The notes under the pieces are model-generated. The model worked only from the letters and a program-made list of their open reading frames with translations. It did no database searches and was not told the DNA's origin. Shown here piece by piece: positions 50,164-60,823 of a stretch of 64,000 bases of DNA. Position numbers and translations under genes: made by a program. The DNA comes from Paramecium sonneborni. Lineage: Eukaryota; Ciliophora; Oligohymenophorea; Peniculida; Parameciidae. The stretch is from assembly GCA_905182985.1 (NCBI GenBank), contig CAJJDN010000052.1, forward strand, positions 62,001 to 126,000. Reading direction: 5' to 3'. The number at the start of each line of letters is the position of its first letter. The first letter of the stretch is position 1.

Positions 50164-51923
50164 TCATTCACTTAATCCCCAGATTTCGAGTATTTATATA
50201 CTAAAATCGTTAGTGGTTGCTAGGATTTCGTTTTTATAGGTTTCACATGAATTTGTGTTACCATTTATTAAAGAATGATTGACATATAAACCGAATTTTT
50301 CTCCACATCCAACAGCTAAACCGTCTGATTCACAAAAAATAAAGTAATTATTTGCTTCAGACCAATTAAAAGTTTTGAAATCATTTTACTAATATAATTA
50401 TGATGAAATACTTTAAAAGTCCAAAGGAAAGTTTCTCCATTTCCGAAAAATTTTCCAAATGTAAGTTATGGAGATTCATTTAAATAAGCTCCAAACTTGC
50501 ATTCATTAAAATCCTTTATTGCTAAAATTAATGGAGAATGATTTTCACAATTATTAAGCAATGTTAAGAAAGAAGAGCCATGTATAACATTTGAAAATAT
50601 TAATTTCCAATCAGATGTTTTAAAAATTGATGGCACATTTGCTATAATCTAAAAATGAAAATATATAAATTACTTAAATAAATTCATCATTTTCTAAAAT
50701 TTAAGATTCAGAAACCATTTATGGAATATAATCTTATCCACCCCATAATTAATTGGTTCTTTCTATAAATTTTTCAGTTAAATTTGAATCTTGAACATCA
50801 TAAAAAGGAATAATTGTTAAATCTTATTCCTTCTTTTTCTATTCATCTAACATTCTTTCTGATTTAGTTTTGACAACATCAGCCAAAGTTTCACATAAAT
50901 CTATACTTTGAATTTTAAATTCTTTTTAATCATCATCATTTTAGATCTAGGTTATTTAAGACTTTTACTCTGAAAGTCAAAATTGGTAAAACTTCTAATA
51001 ATTTTTTAGATGAAACATTTGCACTAATATGTACCATTACTAAATAATCTTTAAAGCATTTCGAACTAGATTTTGCTATTCTCATAGGTAATTCATTTAA
51101 ATCAACTGATATCACATCTTCAGTCATTAAACATGCTTAAAAATTTAAAATACTTTATTCTAGAATAAATTAGAATATGTTATATACTGTGACATTTCTA
51201 TACTAATTCTTTATTTCTATCTACAAAACTAGGATCAAATAATATGACATCACTATTAACTGTTAATACTCCTTCTATACAACCATAATTAGTCACATAA
51301 TAAACATTAACTTTGTGTATATAAATAATACATACATTTTTTTGTTTATCCTCTTGACATAATTTCATCCATTAAATTTCTTCCATAAAATGATGATTAA
51401 TTCAATTGTAAATCATTTGTTTCACTTTCCTAAATAAAAGATTAGCTTTATTCTTAAGAAATTTCAGGAACTTTAATTCTCATTCCAGGAACAAAGCACT
51501 CTGGAGAAATGTCATTAATTTTTAAAATTCTGGTCTAACTTTCTTATAAACTTTTTAATTACTTGATATTAAATTTTAATTCTAATCCAAATAAAGTGTC
51601 ATCCTCTTATACAATATAATCTATTAAGTTTGTCTCTTCTTATTAAAACTTTAGTTGTTAGTCATAATTATTTAAATAAATGTCTTCTATGTCCTATAAT
51701 TTAAAATCTAATTTTTTCAATAACTAGAAACCTATATATTCTTGTTCTTCTCCTTTCGTCCATTTCTCATAAAGAGGGAAATATTCATTTGAAGTAAATT
51801 CAAAAATAAATGATTCAAATTACTAATCAAACTTTGGATCTTTTACTTCACTTTTTTTATTTTCCTAAAATAGATAAAATATTTTACAGATGATCCGTAA
51901 AAATAACTAAAAATATTTTTCAT
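50164..51923 (-). CDS. LysM-GRAM-TLDc protein of the OXR1/NCOA7 family
   Basis: Six short introns (22-28 nt) leave exactly 538 codons. Near residue 120 is a LysM motif (DYIVQEDDTLFGLELKFNIK, then DISPECFVPGMRIKVPE). A GRAM-like strand set follows (KFNVYYVTNYGCIEGVLTVN, SDVILFDPSF). The C-terminal TLDc domain is complete: SDWKLIFSNVIHGSSFLTLL, NNCENHSPLILAIKDFNECK, FGAYLNESPQLTFGKFFGNG, ETFLWTFK, ESDGLAVGCGEKFGLYVNHS and the terminal EIWGLSE. This family protects against oxidative stress and regulates or disassembles the V-ATPase. The order LysM-GRAM-TLDc is that of the long animal forms. The start, MKNIFSYFYGSS, is the only one that joins by a 23-nt intron. Confidence 0.9.
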
Positions 51924-52134
51924 TAATAATATTAATTAATTTTAGTATAAAATAAAAAGACAACAAATTCTTCTTTTGAATTTAAATTATCCATTAAATT
52001 TTAGGATATTCTATTGGTATAATACAATCAATCAATATAATCAATAAAGTCTATGAAATAATTATAAAAATTATTAATTCTCTGAATATTAATAGCAATT
52101 TTGTTATTATTAATATTTATGTATTGATACTATA

Positions 52135-52509
52135 TCAATGATGATGATGACTATGAGTTTTAGGTGTTGGATTTCCAGTTTTAAAGTATCCCAAAACTTG
52201 AGCTGCTTTCAAATAATTAGTGCCTTAACATTTCATATCTAAACAAAATTAAACATATTCTTTTTCTTAAATTTTGAAACATGTTCTATAACATAATTCT
52301 AATAATATAAATAATTTATTACTATCTTCCCAATTATTATCATGGAGATATTAATTTCTTAACTTATCTTAAATTGTTTATTATTAAACTGAATAGTCAG
52401 GCTAATCTTCTAAACCATGAAATGATGATAATAAATCAAAGAAATGAATATGTCCTTTATGAAATATTTCAGGATTCTAAGGTGTATAAGCTGATGAATT
52501 TGATTTCAT
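52135..52509 (-). CDS. small protein with C-terminal histidine run
   Basis: An intronless frame of 124 residues. It begins MKSNSSAYTPQNPEIFHKGH, has a helical middle with three cysteines (LFILLELCYRTCFKIQEKEY) and ends TPKTHSHHHH. The helical part could be a small four-helix unit. No family is recognised. The His run might bind metal, but it is short. It is divergent from the gene starting at 52691. Confidence 0.6.
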
Positions 52510-52690
52510 AATTATTTTTATTATTAATATATATATCAAATCTCTTAAAGCACACTCTATTTGCATTTACTATATTATTTGATTAAATATTAAAAATTTT
52601 AAAACTAAATCTAGCTAATCTTATCTATTCATTGTTTAATTTATTTTTATTTTTATGTCTAATAATAGTAAATAAATATATATTTATTTC

Positions 52691-54581
52691 ATGAAAACCA
52701 AAATTGTGTCATTATTTCTAAAAAGAGAGCATCTTATTCTATTATCAAAAATGCTTTAATTAAGTGAAAATGTTATAGAATCATATGGTCAAATTTAAAA
52801 AATTGATATTCATAACTAATAAAGTGAAAATAAAATATTAAAAACTGAAAGATGGCCATAATCAGATTTAGAATATTTTCAAAACAACTTTTTATAAATT
52901 GCAAATTTATCATTTTCCTACTTTAAAATGCACTTTCCAGCAAATTCTGCAATTCATATCAAAGACCACATTAAATTTATTTAGATTTTAAAGTAAATTA
53001 ATTATGGAGGTGTTACTATTGAAGATGTTTTCAAGCAATAGAGAGTATACTTATAATCTTAATCTCTAGTTACGTCTTCAATTAGAGGTAACTAAAATAA
53101 CGAAAGCAATTAAAACTATAGATGAACCCATTATGCCTAAAATAATGAATAACAAAATAGATATCTTATCGATATAAACTATCTAAGATAAATATTTTTA
53201 TCCAAAGAATTAGGATTTCATGAATCCTTATTTAATACTTAATTTAAAGATGCCAATGACAAAAACAACTGCAAGACCTATTAATAAAGAACTTTATTAA
53301 AGTATTACAAGTTTGGAAGACATACCATCTTTTTAATTTATGAATTCAACTCTCATTTAGCCTATTCTCAATTATGATATACTAAAAAATTCATTTGATT
53401 ATAAAATGAATAAACTTATGTTAAGAAACTAACAAATTTAATACACTATTAAAAGATATTAACAATCAATAAAAAATTATGATGATATTGATGATAATAT
53501 GCAAGATAATTCTCTTAAAGAAATTAGAAAAATATTTTGTTTATCAATTAAGTAGATTTATGAAACAAAGATTAAAGAAGGTATTGATTAAACTTCTTAA
53601 GTTACAAAAACTTAAATGGAAGAATAAATTTCACAAAAATTTAGTTAACATAAAAAAGAAATATTTAAATAAAGTGAATCAATTCTTCATAATTCTATTT
53701 AAGAGGATGAATAACAATAATATTAAGAAATTTAAAAATTAATTAATTGTAATTAAATATCTCGTGAATAATCTCCAAATTTATCTAATAGCTCACCAAA
53801 GTTGCATTCATTGAGATTGAGTCCATAAGTGTTATTAGAATCATCCTATTAATAAACATTATCTTAAAAATTGTTACCAACAGATGAGTCTCATTTATAA
53901 AACTAAAGCTCTATAAAAATAGTTTTGAAAAATAAAAATTCTTTTAAATCTTTAGATCTTTAATAATCTCTTATTCTGAGTCCAAGTACTTTAAGATTTC
54001 CTAAAAAACTATTTGCATATTAAAAGTTTGAAACATTTAATTAATAAAATATCTAAAGTAGCTAAAATACAAAAATATAATTGGATATTCCAATTTAGAC
54101 TTCAGAAAATTAAGAATAATCAATTGAAACTCAAAATATAGAAATATAGAAACTTAATTTAACAAGTAGAAATATACAAAAAACATCTCTGGATTTTATT
54201 CCATAAAGACCATTAGCAGTTTAATCTATTAGATTAAAAAAGTTAAAAGATAAAGATAAAAGATTTGATAAAAAAGAAACAAGTTTTCCTTATGTGAAAG
54301 AATCTTTACCAAGAGTTTAAGAAGTATTGTTATTTTAAAAAAATAATACAATGAGAAATCATTTACAAAATCAATTAATATTATTAACAAGATCTGAACA
54401 AATTTTGACTTCATTAATGTCAAATGGACAAATTCGAGGAACAGAACTATATAAATAATTATTATAACCAATAAAATTAACAACCAGTTAAAAGTTTTTG
54501 AGTCCAAAAAGCAATACATTAATATCTAGAACAAAATTTAAAAAGATATAGTAAGAAACAAAGATGTTTAATTTAAAATGA
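52691..54581 (+). CDS. large, mostly disordered hypothetical protein
   Basis: A 25-nt intron after codon 123 or so leaves 621 residues. The N-terminal 125 residues are helical (MKTKIVSLFLKREHLILLSK, FSYFKMHFPANSAIHIKDHI). The rest is rich in Gln, Asn, Ser and Lys, with short helical stretches (LQNQLILLTRSEQILTSLM) and many SP/TP sites. No family is recognised. Such proteins are common among ciliate basal-body and cortex components, but that is only a guess. Confidence 0.6.
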
Positions 54582-54633
54582 TTGATTGTTAATACCTAAT
54601 TTATGATGAATTATTTATATTAATAAATAAAAA

Positions 54634-55422
54634 ATGAAAACAATTTCTTTAATTCCTTCTACAGATTAAGTAGTGACAGGATAAACTTGGATAGGTGGAC
54701 CAACTTATGAATTATAAAAATAACATGTTCCTGGATATGCTGGACATGTAAGAGGATTAAAAGCTGGTGTTTATATAATTATATTTTAGAATCTCAATAT
54801 GGAAAACCATTTGCAAAGATAACAGCTGAGTGTATGGAAGATAGATTAGCTAGATGTACAAATTCTGAAGAGAGAGAAAGATTATAAACAAGTTATAAGA
54901 TTGAGTTTGGAGTATCAATTTAACAGTTATCTAGGAACCAAATCTAAGAAAACCATAATTTTAAACAGCAGCTGAAAGAATTTTAGAAGATGCTCGTAGA
55001 TAAGAAAAAGTTATTAATGATAGAAATTATCGCACTTATTAGTAATTCTTATTAATTTAATTTTTAGATCGATGCCTAAAACAATTAATGATATACCACC
55101 TATAGATAGATTACCAGTTGTTGGTTATCAAGGATTTAGACCTGTTTTTAGACATCCTTTAAAATAAGTTGTTCCTCCTGAAATACCTTAACCTTATGTA
55201 CATCCTTTAAATCAAATGGATAAAGAAATGGCAAAAACTATGCTTGAAACTAATGATAAATTTAGATAAACTGTATTTAGATAATTTTATATCTAGTATG
55301 AAACACCAAAACCACCCATTGTTGGTTATACTGGATTTATGACGGGAATTAAAGCTGAGAATATGTATGGTGAATCCTATAAAGATATAAGCCATTAAGT
55401 TTTATAAAAAAAGTAAAGATGA
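54634..55422 (+). CDS. FAM166/CIMIP2-like ciliary microtubule inner protein
   Basis: Introns of 23, 35 and 26 nt leave 234 residues. Two copies of the hallmark Pro-Gly-Tyr-x-Gly segment occur: HVPGYAGHVRGLKAESQYGK near the N terminus and PPIVGYTGFMTGIKAENMYG near the C terminus, with a third related VVGYQGFRPVFRHP between. Proteins of this UPF0605/FAM166 family line the inside of axonemal doublet microtubules. The 35-nt intron (GTTATA...AACAG) is longer than its neighbours and only inferred from the frame, so the sequence around residue 75 is the least certain. It is tail to tail with EMC8/9, with 25 bp between the stops. Confidence 0.75.
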
Positions 55423-55447
55423 ATATTATAAACCTATTTCATATTAT

Positions 55448-56079
55448 TCATTCTAAATACTGATTTCTGAAATTTAATTACACATTTTCAAAATGAGCAT
55501 CGAAATCTATTATTTTCCAATGAAGACCAGCTTTCAAACAATCTTCAATAATCTTCCATTCTAATGTACTTGATGAATTTATCACATATTTCATATTTTC
55601 ATTCAATGAAACAATCTTTAATATTTATTTATTTTTACTTTAGCATTCAATAAATAATTATCATCCAATTCTATTTATGAAATTCTCATCAAAATTGCTT
55701 ACTTTTAATTTATGTTTTATAACATTTCTTGAGCAATCTCACTCATAATACCTCGAGAATTAGCTCTAGCCTCATAAACACCAATTATCTTTCTATCACT
55801 TTACAATTCACTTTATATCTAATTTATTATTTACACATTCATTTACTATATCTAAGGATACTTCTAAAGTGTTTAAACTTACTCTTGAATGGAATAACGG
55901 ATATGCATCCACAATACTTATACATTTATCATTAATCTAACCAACCAATATTCCTAAATATTATTATATAAATCAATACCTATAACATCTTCAGTTGAAT
56001 ATTTACATGCATGTAACATTGCCTTTTTATATACTATTTTCTGGATATCAACACTAACTTATTCTAATTATTAATCCAT
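55448..56079 (-). CDS. EMC8: ER membrane protein complex subunit 8/9
   Basis: Introns of 26, 19 and 23 nt leave 187 residues. The MPN-like fold reads KKAMLHACKYSTEDVIGILV, INDKCISIVDAYPLFHSRVS, LNTLEVSLDIVNECVNN, IIGVYEARANSR and AILMRISQIELDD. The end has the family's WKIIDFDAHFENVQLNFRNQ signature. The cytosolic EMC8/9 subunit is part of the EMC insertase, which places transmembrane helices in the ER. As in other members, the JAMM metal-binding residues are absent. The 19-nt intron is among the shortest in the window. Confidence 0.88.
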
Positions 56080-56999
56080 AAATAATATTTTAATTTATTT
56101 AATTAAATTTCAAATTGATGGCTTATTTTTCATATTAATAAAATGCAACTCTCTTCAACTCTAATCTTCTTTAAAGTAATTTATATCTAAAAATTACATA
56201 AAGAAATAATTAATTAAAATTCTAAAAAAACTTAATAAAATTATTCAGCCTCACTTTCATTTAAAGGAAGTATCAAATAAATTAGATAACATAAATTAAA
56301 GCATTTTTTGACATTTTAGATGATAATTTAAAGCTAATTTTAGGCTATTTAAGATATATAAATTTTTATGATCATTTTTTTTATTTATTTCAGCTTTTAT
56401 TTTAGATATGAGAAATTCAAATTATTTTTATCTATTAAATCTATCATTATTTGTCAGTATGTATAAATTTAAATGGAAATATTATAATTTAATAATATTT
56501 CTAAATAATTTATTCTTAAGACTATTTTTTCTTTTAATGTTTTGTTATTATCCTATTTAAAAAATTACAATATGAATTTTTAAATTAAATTTACTAAACC
56601 AAAATTTAAAAAGAATAAAGAGTAAAATGTTTAAGTTAATCAAATAGAATGGTTATTATTTATTTTATTTCTAATTTTAAGTAAATTAAAATAATTTATA
56701 ATAATAAGTAATATCTTAGATGTTAAAATGATAGTTTGAGGTAGATTTATTATTGAATCAGGAATTCTGTTATTAAATCAAATCAAAATTGAAATTTAAA
56801 TTCATAATTCTTATTTTTTTAACTGATTAATAATTTATAAATTTATATTAATTTTAATATCACATTTGTTATTCCAAAGTATCTTAACTTTCTTAATTAT
56901 AATTAGAAAATAATTTGAAAAATTATAATAGAGGAAATATCTTTTATTGAAAAATAATTAATATATAATATGGGTATGTGAAGGAATTTGAATTCAAAT
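56080..56999. other. long AT-rich intergenic region
   Basis: More than 900 bp without a convincing gene. One short plus-strand frame near 56405 (MRNSNYFYLLNLSLF) has the composition of random AT-rich DNA. The stretch directly precedes the EMC8/9 start and follows the zinc-finger stop. Confidence 0.5.
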
Positions 57000-57404
57000 T
57001 CAATGTTAACAATTCCTAACAGGTCTTGTTCTCAATCTGATAGAAGAGAGTCTAGCTTTGTAATTCTTCTGTATTCTATGATTTTTTTGAACATGTCCTC
57101 CAAGACTATGTGAATAGGAAAAAACCTTCTCACAAAATCCACATTAGTATTCTAAATTATTCTTTATTATGATGAAGTTGTCTTTTTTAGTTTTTACTTT
57201 AGGAGGATCCTCCAATATAAAAGATGAGAACTCCTATTCATAAGGGGAATCTGAGAGGTTCAGATAACCAGATACACTTTCTTAAAGAAAGTCAGCCTAA
57301 ATTGTATTCTCTTGATCTTCTCTTAGGTTGAATGTTTAATTAGATGCTTAGAGAGAATTTGTATCTTCACTCTCTATTTATCTAATGAAGTGAGGAGAAT
57401 TCAT
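57000..57404 (-). CDS. single C2H2 zinc-finger protein with LGGH helix
   Basis: An intronless 134-residue frame. The first 85 residues are acidic and Ser/Asn-rich. A zinc finger follows: YQCGFCEKVFSYSHSLGGHV then QKNH, which gives Cys-x2-Cys-x12-His-x4-His. The helix carries SxSLGGH, closely similar to the QALGGH helix of plant EPF-type fingers and unlike the usual animal consensus. A basic tail follows (KARLSSIRLRTRPVRN). It is probably a DNA- or RNA-binding regulator. The stop at 57000 is a genuine TGA. Confidence 0.7.
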
Positions 57405-57899
57405 ATGTTTAATATTGAAAAAAAAAAGTTCTTTATACAGTATTTATAAGGTTATAAAATCTTTTTATACAAAATGTAAAGGCGCGTAAAAAATTCCATT
57501 TAAGATGTTCTACTTATGGTTAAGTTTATTTTGTAGCGAAAAACTCAAAGTAGAGCCTTTAAAATGGTAAATTTTTATTTAGTTCACTATGGAATGTTTT
57601 TAGAACTATGTTTCATATAATTAGATATTAAATATGGAACCTTATTTGTGTACTTAATTATGGAAGACATCTTTGGTAAACTTGAAAAAGGATCTAATCA
57701 GTTTATGTTAATTTGTATCTTTATTGATGTTTTCCAATAATTTTTCAAGTAAGCATTCTTAATAGTTTAGAAATGATAATAAAATGAGATTTAATAATCA
57801 AAATTGCCTTTTCATACAATTATTAGTAATAATTGTAAAGAAAGGTTGTTATGATTGAATAAAAATCAAACTTTTGATTACTTAGGTGGGATGATCAAT
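57405..57899. other. intergenic stretch with a GC-containing patch
   Basis: No gene was recognised. A small patch (about 57480-57490, GGCGCG) stands out in the AT-rich background. No tRNA fold could be drawn. Confidence 0.4.
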
Positions 57900-58440
57900 C
57901 TAATGAGTATCATTATTTAATTTCAATTCATAGATTAGATTTATTTGTTCACAATTTATTTTGATTCTAAGGGAAATTAATTTATATATAATTGTCCCCA
58001 GCATTTGTTGAAACCTCTTATTAATCTTAAATCGATTTGATTAAAATTTTTTCAAAGAATTTATTAAGTATTTTACATTTTATCAAAGATAAACTTATTG
58101 TTTAAATATATAAAAAACGAGCGAAAAGGATTCCTCAATAATTATTTTCTTTTTAAGTTATAATTTAAGTTCTTTAAGAAGAGGTATTCAATATGCAATG
58201 ATTAAAATCATTAGAATGAAATTGGGAGGAACTTTAAAAATTTAAATTTAAAAATGAAAAGTTGATTATTTATGCATTGCTTTTCAATGAATGAATAGTA
58301 TTCTTCTTAGTGCTTAAGAGTAGAAAGAATGTTCCTAAGAATAGATGTAAAAGAACATATTTAGGAATAGAAGTTTAGACAAATTATTAAAAGGAAGTTT
58401 TTAAATTAGAACTTACAATAAAATAAAATTGATAAATTGG
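57900..58440 (+). pseudogene. probable relic of a protein gene
   Basis: Coding-like pieces in order are interrupted by TGA codons: WDDQSNEYHYLISIHRLDLF, then LSPAFVETSYQSQIDLIKIF and IYKKRAKRIPQQLFSF, then WEELQKFKFKNEKLIIYALL, then VFFLVLKSRKNVPKNRCKRT. Codon use is like real genes nearby. I could not connect them by introns into one frame. A decayed gene, or one whose introns I failed to see, are both possible. Confidence 0.3.
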
Positions 58441-58515
58441 ATCCTTGTATAATTTATTCTTCAAAATAAATCTTATTATTTATTAAATGCTGTAAAAATT
58501 TGAAACTAAATTTGA

Positions 58516-60191
58516 TCATATTATTATTTTCTTTTTTTCAAAAAACTACAATCTTTCACTTAGATGACGGCTATGTTTAGTTGATGAACCAGAAGATTAT
58601 TCAGTGGAAGTAGAATGATATCCTTAATTAAATTCATATCCTTAAAATTAATCTATTTTGATATCAAATAAAAGATTACCTTAAATCAGTTGATCTCTTA
58701 AAACTAAAATGTTTTATTAAATTAATTCATTATTTTCTTCATCTTCAATTATAATTTATTTTTAATCAAAATTATCTTCAGTTTACTATTAAAATTAAAG
58801 AAATAAAATACATTAGGAATGAAAGGAGGAATTAAAGTTTAATTTTACAATTAATCCCAAGGAAATTGAGCAAACCATGGATGTTCTTTAATTTCTGAAC
58901 TTCCATTGTAGCCTAATCTAGTTTAAGGTTTTCTCTGTATTAACTAATAAATATAATTAGAAAACTACTCTATTAATAAAATCAACTGCTTCTAATGACC
59001 AATCATCAGGTATTTCATTTCTTTTAATTTAAACTTATTTAGCTAAGATTTAATCTCTAATTTCTTATCTTGATCTTCCAACATATGGTCTCTGAATTAT
59101 AATTAAATGATTACTCTTCCAATCATAAATTCATAAGCAATAACTCCTACAGCAAAATAATCAACTGCAAAAGTATGATTTTATTTACACATAACTTCAG
59201 GTGCTAATAATATAATTAATATAATATACCCATATATCCAGGAGTTCCACTAGTATCACTACTATTTTCAGATTTCATTATTCTAGCAATACCAAAATCT
59301 GTTATATGAATATATCCTTTTTCATCAAGAACTAAATTCTCAGGTTTTATATCTCTATGGATTATCTTATTTGAATGTATATATTCTAATCCCTAAATGA
59401 TACAGGCTATAAAAAACTCTTCAAATTAACTTTACATCAATACTTGTAGAGTTTTCATCAAATCTTCTCATTCTCCCTATGTGATATCTAAGATCTCCAC
59501 CTTTCATATAGTCCATTAATAAGTATAAATTTTCTCTATCTTAATAAGCAAAGTTCATATTAACTAACAATGGATGCTTTAATTAACTTAATAATGCTCG
59601 TTCATTCATCACTGAATGTACACTTTTTTTAGTTACAATTCTTATTAACATTCAATTTATACAATGCTTTTGACATTTCTTTCATGGCAAATATTTAACC
59701 TGTCTTTTTATGCTCAACTTTCCAAACTTTACCAAAACCACCTATTCCAATCACAAACTCAAAATTATATTTATTTCTGCAAAATAACATTTCTTATTGG
59801 ATCTTTGTTGAAGTAGAATTATGAAGTAAGTCTTTAAAATTTACAAACTGTTAACTCTGTAATTTAACATGCTGTTTTTATACTTATGATTTAGACTCTG
59901 TCGTTACTTTTGCTATTTCCCTAGCTTTTGCTAATAAAGCTTATATCTATTAGTTATTTACTGACTATACTATCTAAACCATTTTACCTCATTAATTTTT
60001 GTTGATTTTATTAATCGTGTAAGGTTCGTAACATCAATCTAAGATCCTTTGTGGCTATGTACATTTTTCAAACTATTCAATCCTGATGCTACAGGAGAAA
60101 CTTATTAACTTGATGGAACTATTATCGGACTTTTAAAAGTAGATAAACTATTTTGTTTGAGTTTTCGTTAACTTGTCGAATTAAGTAGCAT
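58516..60191 (-). CDS. AGC-family serine/threonine protein kinase
   Basis: Eight introns (22-27 nt) leave exactly 493 codons. A 170-residue Ser/Gln-rich N terminus precedes the kinase domain. It shows the glycine loop GIGGFGKVWKVE, catalytic Lys in FAMKEMSK, LYLLMDYMKGGDLRYHIGRM, IIHRDIKPENLVLDE, ITDFGIARI, the activation segment SDTSGTPGYMAPEVM, and NRLIQRKPQTRLGYNGSSEI with EHPWF. All catalytic residues are present. GGDLRYH recalls the YANK/STK32 branch, although the DFG is intact where YANK proteins have DFN. A Ser-rich tail (TSTEQSSGSSTKHSR) could carry phosphosites. No cyclic-nucleotide domain is fused to it. Confidence 0.88.
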
Positions 60192-60823
60192 TTTACAACA
60201 ATAAATATATTTATATACAAACAAAATTTATTATTTATTGAAATATTAATCATATCTTTATTAAGTCTCCATAATAATATCTATCTATTTACTAGATCAT
60301 TATTAAATCAATGAATGAATCTATTTTATCTCATTCATATAACCATTATTTCTTCATCAAATATAATAATTAAATTTTATTATTAAAATTAATATATCTT
60401 TTGCGATTAATTTATTGATAAATAGAGATATAAATATAAAATAATTTGTATTTAAACAAAATTACATTAAATGAACAATTTAATTATTTTTAGTTATTTA
60501 TGTAAATGGTAGTTCATCATGAATTATCAATTCAAAAAAATCTTATTAATTAATTTTAATATTTTATATTTATTCTAATCAATTAATCCAAATTTACATA
60601 TAAAAGTGCAAAATCCCATACCCTCTATGAAATTCTTATTCCTTTTTTGTGTTGAATGGAATACAAAATCTATTTTAGATGGTGGGAATTTAATTATATC
60701 ATATTCTGTAAGGACTTTTTCAAGTGAATTATTATAATATTTATAAGGTATTAATATGATATATTATAATATTTATAGGATATACTAAAATAAAACATTA
60801 AAAAATGAATAAATTATAGGAAG
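60192..60823. other. AT-rich intergenic region between two minus-strand genes
   Basis: No gene was recognised. A 23-bp unit (TTATTATAATATTTATA...) is partly repeated at 60729 and 60761, next to the start of the contig-overlap repeat. Confidence 0.45.

Noticed and set aside
51125..51127. Separate TLDc gene starting at the internal ATG MTEDVISVDL
   Set aside because: Upstream LysM and GRAM exons join in frame through a 28-nt intron, and the total length is an exact multiple of three.
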